NCBI GenBank assembly: GCA_944359935.1 | Contig: CALVTD010000008.1 | Coordinates: forward strand, 1 to 34,170 | Length of the DNA stretch: 34,170 nt | Direction: 5' to 3' | From: an uncultured Clostridia bacterium | Lineage (GTDB): Bacteria; Bacillota; Clostridia; Christensenellales; UBA1242 | Position numbers and translations under genes: made by a program | The notes under the pieces: model-generated | The model's input: only the letters and a program-made list of their open reading frames with translations | The model's database searches: none | Told to the model about the DNA's origin: nothing | Part shown: piece by piece, positions 1 to 7,038 of the stretch | Position numbering within the stretch: position 1 is the stretch's first letter | Layout: the number at the start of each line of letters is the position of its first letter

Positions 1-70
1 AAAACCAGCGACTGGGGTGAAGTCATAACAAGGTAGCGGTATCAGAAGGTGCCGCTGGATCACCTCCTTT
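1..70 (+). rRNA. rrs: 16S rRNA, 3' end (partial)
   Basis: The window begins inside the conserved 3' end of 16S rRNA, with the AAGTCATAACAAGGTAGC segment of helix 44/45 and the terminal GGATCACCTCCTTT that holds the anti-Shine-Dalgarno CCTCC at 63-67. The exact mature 3' end (about 69-72) is inferred from other Bacillota. The anti-SD matches the AGGAGG sites in front of many genes here. No 23S, 5S or tRNA follows; the next feature is a terminator. Confidence 0.97.
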
Positions 71-185
71 TAAAGAGAACGGATTTTCCGTTTCATGTCG
101 AGATATGAATTTATTTCATGTCGCCCGTTAGATGGGCTAAAAAACAGGACTATTTTCTCAATAATTTTCCTATTTAATGCTAAAT
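71..185 (+). other. 16S trailer with small hairpins, no gene
   Basis: This short non-coding trailer follows the 16S. It holds a stem AACGGA/TCCGTT (78-92), a stem GCCC/GGGC with a 7-nt loop followed by an A-rich run (123-143), and a 10-nt direct repeat TTTCATGTCG (91-100 and 114-123). The hairpins may take part in 3' maturation of the precursor 16S; this is inference. No tRNA or 23S-type spacer element is seen. Confidence 0.6.
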
Positions 186-217
186 AAAAAAGAATGCAAA
201 ATTTGCATTCTTTTTTT
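186..217. terminator. Bidirectional intrinsic terminator after 16S
   Basis: A near-perfect inverted repeat (arms 186-200 and 202-216, AAAAAAGAATGCAAA against TTTGCATTCTTTTTT) is flanked by A and T runs. It can end the 16S transcript on the + strand and the convergent gene on the - strand, whose stop codon (216-218) lies at its edge. Confidence 0.85.
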
Positions 218-680
218 ATTTTTTAAATATATTTATAACGCTTTCTTCATCAACAACTTTAATGTATGTAATATCATCAAAAGCGTCACTTTTTAGTTGT
301 TGATAGTAACTTTGTTGCAAACTTAAAAAATGCTCGGCTTGCTCTTGTGCTGAAAGTGGTGCGCAAAACTTTTCATCAATATGCTGAAACTCATTGATTA
401 ACAAATTTATATGGGCATTTGATGGGCCAAGTTTTTGATATAGTTGAATCTTTTTATACATATTTTCAATAAATGGCGAGTAATTTTTATAATAATCTTC
501 TTCTTGGTCGATAAATTTTTGATAAAATATTTCGCTTAATTCACCTAGATCATATCCAATTGAGCGAAGAAAATAGCGTTCGAGTTTTCTATTTTCAAAC
601 TTGTGATGTAATGCAAAATAAAACACTTTGTCACTCATCTCATTAAATTTTTTTGCTTCGTCTAACATTTTCATCTCCAT
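216..680 (-). CDS. Unknown 154-aa soluble protein
   Basis: Not recognised. The protein is mainly helical, rich in K, E, Y and F, with no signal peptide, membrane segment or clear motif. The ATG at 680 is exactly where a transcript from the strong promoter at 687-715 would start, so a leaderless start is likely. A second in-frame ATG at 668 (150 aa, beginning MLDEAKK) sits six bases after a GGAG and could be the ribosome-bound start instead; the two differ by four residues. It is divergent from the membrane-protein trio and convergent with the 16S. Base composition is more AT-rich than the repair genes further on, which may mean separate ancestry. Confidence 0.75.
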   Translation of the reverse strand: MEMKMLDEAKKFNEMSDKVFYFALHHKFENRKLERYFLRSIGYDLGELSEIFYQKFIDQEEDYYKNYSPFIENMYKKIQLYQKLGPSNAHINLLINEFQHIDEKFCAPLSAQEQAEHFLSLQQSYYQQLKSDAFDDITYIKVVDEESVINIFKK

Positions 681-686
681 ATGTAA

Positions 687-715
687 ATTTTAGCACGAGT
701 AAATTTTCTTGTCAA
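687..715 (-). promoter_or_regulatory. Sigma-A promoter of the 154-aa gene
   Basis: On the minus strand: TTGACA (710-715), 17-bp spacer, TAAAAT (687-692) with an extended TGC just upstream. The predicted first base falls at 680, the A of the first ATG. Confidence 0.85.
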
Positions 716-728
716 TATTAAAAATTGC

Positions 729-757
729 TTGGATTAACCAATTTTTTGTGTTACAAT
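729..757 (+). promoter_or_regulatory. Promoter of tetraspan gene 1, possible operator
   Basis: TTGGAT (729-734), 17-bp spacer, TACAAT (752-757) with extended TGT. The -35 lies inside a small inverted repeat TTGG-ATTAA-CCAA (729-741), which could be an operator; that part is weak. It is divergent from the promoter at 687-715. Confidence 0.65.
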
Positions 758-784
758 ATTCATATATTAAAAAAGGAGGGAAAA

Positions 785-1309
785 ATGAAAAAACTTAGAG
801 GAATACTTGGCAACGCACTGCTTTTGGTGTTCTCAGTTGCAGGTCTCGCATTTATGGCTTTGCCATGGAGCGCAAGCAGAGTGTGGGTTGCAGGTGAGGC
901 AAGCGAAGCAGTTGAAGGGTCAAGCGTGTTTGATGCATTGGGACACATTGCAGACGCTGACGGCACAAGCAAGGCAGCGCTTGTGTTCTACTTGATGTTT
1001 GCAATCATTGCGTGCATTGTTGCAATCACATCAATCGTTAGCCTTGTTGGAGTTATCATCGGCAACAAAAAATTAAACCTTACATTCTACAACAGAATTC
1101 TTTCTCTTGTTTTGCTTGTGTTTGGTTTAATTGCTATGATTTGCTCTATCGCAGCATTTGCAGATGTTTCTTTTGTAGAAGATATCGAAATACTGGGTGG
1201 CAAGAATGGAACAGAAATGATCGCTCACGGCGGCGCAATTCTGCCTATGATTTGCGGATTGCTTGCACTTGTTAGTGCTTTCATTGCTCCAAGCAAGAAA
1301 AAATCTTAA
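785..1309 (+). CDS. Four-helix membrane protein, tandem paralogue 1
   Basis: 174 aa starting at the ATG at 785, which has AAAGGAGGG just upstream; the open frame extends further 5' but without a ribosome site. Hydrophobic segments lie at about 8-28, 64-92, 103-126 and 147-168, with a large loop between the first two and a lysine-rich C-terminus. That layout (small four-helix protein with a long first loop) is shared with the next two genes, which also have related loop wording (SSVFDAL here, NSIYSAI and NVLYSVF in the others). The function is unknown. It heads a run of three such genes on the same strand, with its own promoter at 729-757. Confidence 0.85.
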   Translation: MKKLRGILGNALLLVFSVAGLAFMALPWSASRVWVAGEASEAVEGSSVFDALGHIADADGTSKAALVFYLMFAIIACIVAITSIVSLVGVIIGNKKLNLTFYNRILSLVLLVFGLIAMICSIAAFADVSFVEDIEILGGKNGTEMIAHGGAILPMICGLLALVSAFIAPSKKKS

Positions 1310-1325
1310 TTTAACATAATAAAAA

Positions 1326-1364
1326 TTTCCTCTTTGGGCAAAATATGCCTGAGGAGGATTTTTT
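1326..1364 (+). promoter_or_regulatory. Hairpin covering the SD of tetraspan gene 2
   Basis: CCTC (1329-1332) and GGGC (1336-1339) can pair with GCCT/GAGG (1347-1354), and a T-run follows at 1359-1364. The 3' arm contains part of the GAGGAGG ribosome site of the gene at 1365. The element looks like an intrinsic terminator whose stem also masks a ribosome binding site. Attenuation between genes 1 and 2, or translational control, is inference. Confidence 0.5.
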
Positions 1365-1847
1365 ATGAAAAAAACACAAATAAGATGTATTGTGGGAAAT
1401 GCTATTGTGCACATCGCTTCAATTTTGATACTCTGCTTTTATGTTTTAAACATGGTTGAAGGCGTTGGTGGCAACAGCATTTACAGCGCAATCACAAACT
1501 TATCAACTGCCACAGGAGCGGATATAGCGTATTATATCGTTGCAGGTGCGTTTTATATTTTAACGCTGATTCTTGCAATAACCATGATTATTCTTAGTGC
1601 GATTGGTTTGTTTGGCGGCATCTTTGACATTCGTGCGTTAAACATGACAACTGCCAACAGAACGCTTTCAATAATTGCTATGATTTCAGCGCTTATGTCG
1701 CTTATCTTCATGATTGTGTATGTTTCTCTTGCAGGCATTGCAGGTTCAAGCGTTGGCGCAGGGCCAATCACCGTGTTCTTGGCGTCCATCCTGGCTGTTG
1801 TTGGTGCTTTTGTGGCGTACAGCAGAAAGATATACAGAAGTGAATAA
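1365..1847 (+). CDS. Four-helix membrane protein, tandem paralogue 2
   Basis: 160 aa with hydrophobic segments at about 10-30, 55-88, 98-123 and 130-152 and a basic C-terminal end (SRKIYRSE). It has the same topology and similar length as its neighbours and is probably a diverged duplicate. The start is fixed by GAGGAGG six bases upstream. It lies 55 bp after paralogue 1 and is separated from paralogue 3 by a terminator and a new promoter. No enzyme motif is visible and the role is unknown. Confidence 0.85.
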   Translation: MKKTQIRCIVGNAIVHIASILILCFYVLNMVEGVGGNSIYSAITNLSTATGADIAYYIVAGAFYILTLILAITMIILSAIGLFGGIFDIRALNMTTANRTLSIIAMISALMSLIFMIVYVSLAGIAGSSVGAGPITVFLASILAVVGAFVAYSRKIYRSE

Positions 1848-1855
1848 AATAAACA

Positions 1856-1885
1856 AAAATCTTGCAATAAGCGAGATTTTATTTT
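1856..1885 (+). terminator. Intrinsic terminator after tetraspan gene 2
   Basis: Ten-base-pair stem AAAATCTTGC / GCGAGATTTT with a 5-nt loop, followed by ATTTT. It separates gene 2 from the promoter of gene 3, which starts inside its tail. Confidence 0.8.
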
Positions 1886-1911
1886 GATTAAATGCGCAAA
1901 TTTTGTATAAT
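1884..1911 (+). promoter_or_regulatory. Promoter of tetraspan gene 3
   Basis: TTGATT (1884-1889), 16-bp spacer, perfect TATAAT (1906-1911). The predicted transcript starts near 1918 and leaves a leader of about 13 nt before the ATG at 1931. Confidence 0.7.
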
Positions 1912-1930
1912 AAGAAAAACGGGGGATGTG

Positions 1931-2497
1931 ATGAAAGAACTTAAAATCAGGGCGCTTGTTGGAAGTATCGTGGGCATGGTTACCAGCCTCGCTTGCATAT
2001 TTTTATTGTTTATGCCAATGTTGGTGGAAATTCGGGCAGGCGCAGCAACTGCTGACAATGTGCTGTATTCTGTGTTTGATTCCATGTTTCAAATCGGCGA
2101 TGTTTCTCAAATTTTAGGAGATGCAACGCTATATGTGGCATCTTCCGCACTTATGATAATATTTTTTGCGTTATCAATTATTTTATTTGTTTTATTTACC
2201 TTATCACTTGTAAGCATATGTTTAAACGACAGCCAACCAAAGGTTTCATCAAAACTTAACATGGCGCTTTCGTTGAGAGTGATTTCTTTGATCACATCCG
2301 TTCTTGGCACGATTGCCACAATCCTTCTTGCTTTCTACTTTGAAGCAAACGGTCTAACCCAGACAACCTTTGGCTATGGAACAATTGTTTCACTTGTGGT
2401 GAGCCTGCTAAATATTGGCGCGGCTTTCACCATTCCAACCAATATGGAGAAAAAAAGGATGGAAAAGAAAATTCAAAAAGCCACAATAATAGATTAG
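1931..2497 (+). CDS. Four-helix membrane protein, tandem paralogue 3
   Basis: 188 aa from the ATG at 1931, chosen because it follows the promoter at 1884-1911 and a G-rich GGGGGATGTG; an upstream in-frame ATG at 1892 lies inside the promoter. A GTG immediately before (1928) is an alternative. Hydrophobic segments lie at about 10-32, 66-96, 112-137 and 147-168, with a charged C-terminal tail of about 20 residues. It is the most diverged member of the trio. Its stop codon overlaps that of the opposing gene (shared TTAG at 2494-2497), with no terminator between them. Function unknown. Confidence 0.82.
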   Translation: MKELKIRALVGSIVGMVTSLACIFLLFMPMLVEIRAGAATADNVLYSVFDSMFQIGDVSQILGDATLYVASSALMIIFFALSIILFVLFTLSLVSICLNDSQPKVSSKLNMALSLRVISLITSVLGTIATILLAFYFEANGLTQTTFGYGTIVSLVVSLLNIGAAFTIPTNMEKKRMEKKIQKATIID

Positions 2498-3333
2498 TCC
2501 AAAATTTCAATATTTACAATTTTATCTTCATTCAGGTCCAGTTTAACAACATAGTGGCCTGATTTTTTTATCACCAAAAATTGGTTGTCATCCAAAGCGA
2601 AAAAGTCTTGAATTTCGCCAAAATAGGCGACAAGTTTTTCTTCGTTAGAGCCCAATCGGTCGCTGACAAGCAAACTTGCCTCGCGGTATTCGCCGTTTTT
2701 TAATTTTTGCAGAAAAAGCATTCCAGTGATTTTTGGGTTTCTTGAAACGGTTTGCAACGACTTGGTTTTAACAAGATTGCCGTCGGCGAACACAAACTTT
2801 TCTTCGCGGCCTTGTTTTTCGCAAATTAGTTCGCCATTTTCAAAATCAATTCTGGAAGCGGTAACGCTGGTTAAAGAATTGTTTTCGCTGTCAAAAACAA
2901 TGGCTTGATCGCTGTTTTCGCCTTTGATTTTTAAAATTGCAAACTTTTCATAACTGATTATTTCATATGTTTTTGGCTTTATGCACTCACAATTTTTGAT
3001 GATTTCGTCTGTTTCCACCTCAACAAAAGTGCTTGCAATTTTAAAGTTGATGGTTTTTGAGTTTAAAGTAATTTTTTCTTTTGCCATTGTTCCAAGACTG
3101 TTCGGCTGCAAATAAAATATGCGTTTTTCATCCACATCAAAAACCTTAACAGGATAAAAGTGCGCCTCCATGTCCAAAACAAATGGCACATCTTCGCGCC
3201 TGCCCGTGGTGGGATAGATAAACAGTTTTTCAGGCTTGTCAAATTGCAAAACATAACCCTCTTCCAAAAACTCTTCGCCTGCGTGCCATTTAACCAGGCA
3301 TGGATATGTGCTTCTTACTTCAAATATTTTCAT
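2494..3333 (-). CDS. Unknown 279-aa protein, probably all-beta
   Basis: Not recognised. The sequence alternates hydrophobic and polar residues with many Gly/Asn/Asp turns (for example DENGELI-like and DDNQFLVIKKSGHYVV stretches), which suggests a beta-rich, possibly repeat-like fold. No signal peptide or membrane segment is visible, so it is presumably cytoplasmic. There is no Shine-Dalgarno before the ATG. A TATATT box ends exactly seven bases upstream of the start, so a leaderless mRNA is likely. The same ten-base GCATATATTT lies at the same distance from the start of spmA at 20696. It is convergent with the tetraspan genes. Confidence 0.8.
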   Translation of the reverse strand: MKIFEVRSTYPCLVKWHAGEEFLEEGYVLQFDKPEKLFIYPTTGRREDVPFVLDMEAHFYPVKVFDVDEKRIFYLQPNSLGTMAKEKITLNSKTINFKIASTFVEVETDEIIKNCECIKPKTYEIISYEKFAILKIKGENSDQAIVFDSENNSLTSVTASRIDFENGELICEKQGREEKFVFADGNLVKTKSLQTVSRNPKITGMLFLQKLKNGEYREASLLVSDRLGSNEEKLVAYFGEIQDFFALDDNQFLVIKKSGHYVVKLDLNEDKIVNIEILD

Positions 3334-3338
3334 GTGAT

Positions 3339-3348
3339 AAATATATGC
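3339..3348 (-). promoter_or_regulatory. GCATATATTT element at -5 of start (leaderless)
   Basis: On the minus strand GCATATATTT is followed by five bases and the ATG at 3333. Read as a -10 box (TATATT, 3340-3345), the first transcribed base would be the A of ATG. The match to a sigma-E-type -10 (CATACANT) is seven of eight, but no good -35 for either sigma factor is visible. Confidence 0.5.
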
Positions 3349-3414
3349 GCAGTAAAAAATTTTAAGTATAAAAACCTGCCATTATGTTAAAAAATCTTTT
3401 AATTAGGAGGGGAT

Positions 3415-4134
3415 ATGAAGGGTGTGTGGCAGGATGACGAAGTAAAAAATCTTTTTAAAACCGTTGAAGAGTGTAAAGTTTCTGGCAAGGCTGTGAGGGA
3501 GGCTTTTTTGTTGCATGCAAAAAGTTATGGAAGAAAGGCAAACAGCGTGCGTAATTATTACTATCACGAACTTGACAACCTTGCGAAAGATAAAAGCAGA
3601 GCGCAAAAACTGGGCATAAAACTTGAAAACCATCAAAAAAATCAGTTTGTGGGGTTCAGCGAAGAGGAGAAAAACAAAATTATTGCAAAAATTCAAGAAA
3701 AATTAAATCAAGGCTATTCTGTCCGCAGAGCCTGCCTGATGCTTAGCGGAGGTGATGTTAAACAGATGCTGAGGCTGCAAAATAAATACAGGGCAAACCA
3801 AAAAGAAGGCAAAAGCAACATTTTAACATTTAAACAAAAGCCAACCAATAAAATCACGGATGCTGACATCAATGGCTTGTTTATGGGCCTTGTTAAACTT
3901 GTTAAGAAAAGCGCAATGGAAGAGGCGAAGAACGCCGCGGCTGAGGAAAAGTTGCAAACCAGTGCCACCATTCGAAAACTTATTTCGCAGATTGGGCAAA
4001 AAGATAGGGAACTTGAATTTTTAAAAACCGATTATATGTCGCTTAAAAAAGAAAATTCGCTTTTGAAGAAAAAACTGCTGCTTGCAACTTGTTTGAAGGC
4101 TAAATCACTTACAAGTGAGAAAGAAAAGGCTTAA
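3415..4134 (+). CDS. Myb/SANT-like DNA-binding protein with coiled coil
   Basis: 239 aa, start fixed by TTAGGAGGGG. Residues 1-55 look like a Myb/SANT-type helix-turn-helix: an early W5, a DDEV acidic start, then a helical pair ending in GRKANSVRNYYYHEL. A second helical unit at about 80-120 (GFSEEEKNKI ... GYSVRRACLML) may be a repeat of the same kind. Residues 165-225 are a charged heptad-like coiled coil. The arrangement recalls the RsfA/YlbO group of Bacillota regulators, where an N-terminal Myb domain precedes a coiled coil; that is a resemblance, not an assignment. Likely a cytoplasmic DNA-binding dimer. Its last codons form the 5' arm of its own terminator. Confidence 0.7.
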   Translation: MKGVWQDDEVKNLFKTVEECKVSGKAVREAFLLHAKSYGRKANSVRNYYYHELDNLAKDKSRAQKLGIKLENHQKNQFVGFSEEEKNKIIAKIQEKLNQGYSVRRACLMLSGGDVKQMLRLQNKYRANQKEGKSNILTFKQKPTNKITDADINGLFMGLVKLVKKSAMEEAKNAAAEEKLQTSATIRKLISQIGQKDRELEFLKTDYMSLKKENSLLKKKLLLATCLKAKSLTSEKEKA

Positions 4135-4147
4135 AGCCTTTTCTTTT
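4121..4147 (+). terminator. Intrinsic terminator overlapping a stop codon
   Basis: Stem AAGAAAAGGC (4121-4130) / GCCTTTTCTT (4136-4145), loop TTAAA, ending in T's. The stop codon TAA (4132-4134) sits in the loop, so the last four codons of the Myb-like gene form the 5' arm. Confidence 0.85.
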
Positions 4148-4158
4148 AATTTAATTTG

Positions 4159-4167
4159 TGTTAAAAT
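4159..4167 (+). promoter_or_regulatory. Extended -10 of addAB, leaderless geometry
   Basis: TGTTAAAAT (TG-n plus TAAAAT at 4162-4167) ends exactly seven bases before the GTG start of addB at 4174. No Shine-Dalgarno precedes that GTG. The -35 region (about 4139-4144) is poor and lies in the preceding terminator, so the extended -10 would carry recognition. Confidence 0.65.
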
Positions 4168-4173
4168 TTAGTT

Positions 4174-7038
4174 GTGGAAATAAAAATCATAACCGGCGCA
4201 AATCAGGTTGAAGCCATAAAAAACACTTTGCATGATTTGCCGCGCGGGGAAGAAGTTTTTATTGTTGTGCCAGACAGACAAACTCTTCAAATTGAAGAGA
4301 TGCTTTTTGACGAATTAAATTTGGCTTCAACCTTTGACATCAATGTGGTGGGATTGACCAACCTGGCAACAAAATATGTGGGTGTTGAATTGCAGCCGCT
4401 AAGCGAAATTGAAAGTTTGCTGTATGTGAAAAAGGCAGTTGAGAATGTTAAGCAAAATTTATGCTATTTTAAATCCGCCAACATCACATTTTGCAAGGAG
4501 GTTTTCAAATTTATTTCGCAACTCGCCGCCTCAGGAATTGCGCCGCAGGATATTTGCTCTCGCCAAAACTCGCCTTTGCAAAAAAAGGTTGCAGATATCA
4601 AACTTATTTATCAAGAATATCAAATGCTGACAAGCGAAAAAACAGACCCAAACCAACTTTTGCAAAAATTTGAGCAGACCATTGAAAGCCAAAACTTGTT
4701 TACAAACAGCAGTTTTTATTTTGTGGGATTTGATAGTTTCACTTTAAGGCACTATGAACTAATTTCAGCACTTGCAAAAAAATGTAAGCGCCTGTGCGTC
4801 AGCCTGCCGGCGCCATTAACGCGCAAAAATGCTTACATATATGACGGCGACATTATGCAAAAAATGCAGAATTTGGCAAAAAGTTTGCATCAAACAATTC
4901 AAGTTTATTCGCCGCCAACCTCATTGCATGGCGAGGCAAAAGAGATTGCCAGCCAACTTTTTGGCGGAGATAAAACGGTGGCGGATGGCAAAAATGTGCG
5001 CATTTTTGGGGCAAGAAGTGCCAGACAGGAGGCCGACTGGGTTGCAAAAATAATCGCGTTTGAAGTTTTTAATGGAAGAAGATATAAGGATTTTTCGGTG
5101 GCTGTCAGCGACATTCAAAAATATGGTGACGAACTGGCGGAGGCTTTTGAAAAAAATGGCATACCATATTATTTGGACACAAGCATAAGCGCCAACAAAA
5201 CATATTTGGCGTTGGTGTTTAAAAAACTTATTACTTTTGCTTACAAAAATTTCACCAAGCATGATTTGCTGTTTCTTTTAAACTGCCCGCTTTTTGAGCA
5301 GGATAGAGAGCAGATAAGTTATGTGAGCAAGGCATATCAAGGTGGAGCAAAGCAGTTTTTTGCGCTTAAAGGTTTGCCGCAAATAAAAAAAATTGTGGAG
5401 GCGGCGAGAGAGGATGTGCCGCAAGGGGCATCGCTTGCGCTGGAATTTTTGCGTGAAAATGTGGAAAAATGTGCCGCACTTATTCAAGACGAAAAAACTT
5501 TGGATATGGAAAGGCAAATTCCAGACATCCTTTCAAGCATCATAGAGGCAAGCAAACAAATTGGCTCCACAAGCAGCATGAAAGAGTTTATCGCCGCAGT
5601 GGAACTGGGGCTTGAAGCGACACAAGTTTCTGCAATTCCAAGTTATGTAGACCAAGTTTATGTTGGTGATGCAACCGACAGTTTCTTTGGCGAAAGCGAA
5701 ATTTTGTTTGTGGTGGGCGCAAACGCTGGCTCAATGCCTAAGATAACCATGGATAACTCCATATTCGCAGATGAAGAATTGCAGCGTGCCGGCTTTATTC
5801 GCAGCGTGGAGCCAACCGTTAAAACCATCAACAGGCGTGCAAGATTTAAGGTTTTTTCGCTGCTAAGCAGTTGGAAGAAGCGGCTTTACATAACCTATGC
5901 GCTTTCGGGCGAGGACGACAAGCCAATTTCGCCAAGCATGATTGTGGGAGAACTTGCCGCGCTGTTTAACAAGGAAGGCAAAACTATAACCAACATCATG
6001 CCAGACAATCTTGAAGATATAAATCAACTGCTTTTGGCGATTGGCAAAAATAAAATTGGCGCAGAGCAGGTGATGGCTGAGGCATCCTCGCCACAAATTA
6101 AACAACTTTTAAATGAGGTTTTGCAGGTGGACCTTGCAAAATTTGACAGGATTAAACCGCTTGCTTGCGCAAAAACGCTCAAATTAGGCGAAGCAATCAA
6201 ACCAACTGAGATTGAAAAGTTTTATGACTGTCCATTTAAGGTCTATTGCGAAAATGTGCTTAAACTTAAAGAAAAGCAGTTGCAAGCGCTTTCGCCAGCC
6301 GAGATTGGCAGCATTGTGCACGATGTGCTGGAAAACTACGGTAAACAGTTCAATTATGCTGTGCTGGATGCGGCCGAGATGCAGAAATTTATTGATAAGC
6401 AACTTGAAAATGACTATGATTTTGGTGCGCTGCCAGACGGCGAACTAGTTTTGAGAAGGCTGAAAAAAGACCTCTTTAAAATTTGCGCCTCAGTTGCACA
6501 AGAAAACGCCTCTTCACCATATCAGCCGTGGCTTATTGAACAAAAGATTGAAGGAAAGGTTCAGGGCAAGCCATTTTATGGCAGGGTGGACCGCGTTGAC
6601 AAAACCGGCGATGTGTTTAGGGTGATTGACTATAAAACCGGAAGAATAACCACCAATTTAATCAGGGAACTTAGTTATGGCAAAAAGTTGCAGTTGTTTT
6701 CTTATGCCAAAATGATTTCGCAAAAATATGGTTTAAAATGCGGCGGCGTTTATTATTTTGACGTCAAGGCAGGCTACACAAACTCGGCAAAAACGCTTGT
6801 GGGGCTGACCAGTGAATTTGGCGCGGATGCCGATGGACAAAAAACAGTTTCTCAGCAACAGATGACAGAGAATATGCAGCAGGCAGAAAACCTGCTTGCA
6901 AGCGGCGCAAAATTTTTAAGCGAGGGCAAGTTGTTGCCTCGGCCAGACGCGCACTCTTGCGAATATTGCAAATACAAAGCAATCTGTCTTTATGACCAAG
7001 AAAACGGCGTAAGGCGCATGAAGGGAGGTGAGGCATGA
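4174..7038 (+). CDS. addB: ATP-dependent nuclease subunit AddB
   Basis: Subunit of the AddAB helicase-nuclease that processes double-strand DNA ends for recombination. 954 aa, shorter than the roughly 1,150 aa usual in Bacillus. C-terminal half: iron-sulphur cysteines C686 (FYDCPF) and C929, C932, C938 (CEYCKYKAIC); nuclease motifs with H in EIGSIVHDVLENYG, GRVDRVDKTG and DYK at 819-821. At the N-terminus, where AddB normally has a GRSGSGKT Walker A loop, this protein reads IITGANQVEA, so the ATP-binding loop is lost; the following IVVPDRQTLQIEE block is conserved. The GTG start is supported by the -10 geometry. The stop overlaps addA by four bases (ATGA), implying translational coupling. Confidence 0.93.
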   Translation: MEIKIITGANQVEAIKNTLHDLPRGEEVFIVVPDRQTLQIEEMLFDELNLASTFDINVVGLTNLATKYVGVELQPLSEIESLLYVKKAVENVKQNLCYFKSANITFCKEVFKFISQLAASGIAPQDICSRQNSPLQKKVADIKLIYQEYQMLTSEKTDPNQLLQKFEQTIESQNLFTNSSFYFVGFDSFTLRHYELISALAKKCKRLCVSLPAPLTRKNAYIYDGDIMQKMQNLAKSLHQTIQVYSPPTSLHGEAKEIASQLFGGDKTVADGKNVRIFGARSARQEADWVAKIIAFEVFNGRRYKDFSVAVSDIQKYGDELAEAFEKNGIPYYLDTSISANKTYLALVFKKLITFAYKNFTKHDLLFLLNCPLFEQDREQISYVSKAYQGGAKQFFALKGLPQIKKIVEAAREDVPQGASLALEFLRENVEKCAALIQDEKTLDMERQIPDILSSIIEASKQIGSTSSMKEFIAAVELGLEATQVSAIPSYVDQVYVGDATDSFFGESEILFVVGANAGSMPKITMDNSIFADEELQRAGFIRSVEPTVKTINRRARFKVFSLLSSWKKRLYITYALSGEDDKPISPSMIVGELAALFNKEGKTITNIMPDNLEDINQLLLAIGKNKIGAEQVMAEASSPQIKQLLNEVLQVDLAKFDRIKPLACAKTLKLGEAIKPTEIEKFYDCPFKVYCENVLKLKEKQLQALSPAEIGSIVHDVLENYGKQFNYAVLDAAEMQKFIDKQLENDYDFGALPDGELVLRRLKKDLFKICASVAQENASSPYQPWLIEQKIEGKVQGKPFYGRVDRVDKTGDVFRVIDYKTGRITTNLIRELSYGKKLQLFSYAKMISQKYGLKCGGVYYFDVKAGYTNSAKTLVGLTSEFGADADGQKTVSQQQMTENMQQAENLLASGAKFLSEGKLLPRPDAHSCEYCKYKAICLYDQENGVRRMKGGEA

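Noticed and set aside
91..123. TTTCATGTCG direct repeat in the 16S trailer as a functional element.
   Set aside because: Only two 10-nt copies in a short AT-rich trailer; it may be chance or minor processing sequence, so it is recorded only within the trailer entry.
725..784. Upstream extension of the first tetraspan gene to 725.
   Set aside because: This stretch contains the promoter (729-757) and no ribosome site; the ATG at 785 has AAAGGAGGG.
4439..6448. Small open frames inside addB on both strands.
   Set aside because: They are shadows of addB: no ribosome sites, Cys/Arg/Leu-rich nonsense composition, and wholly covered by a well-supported gene.
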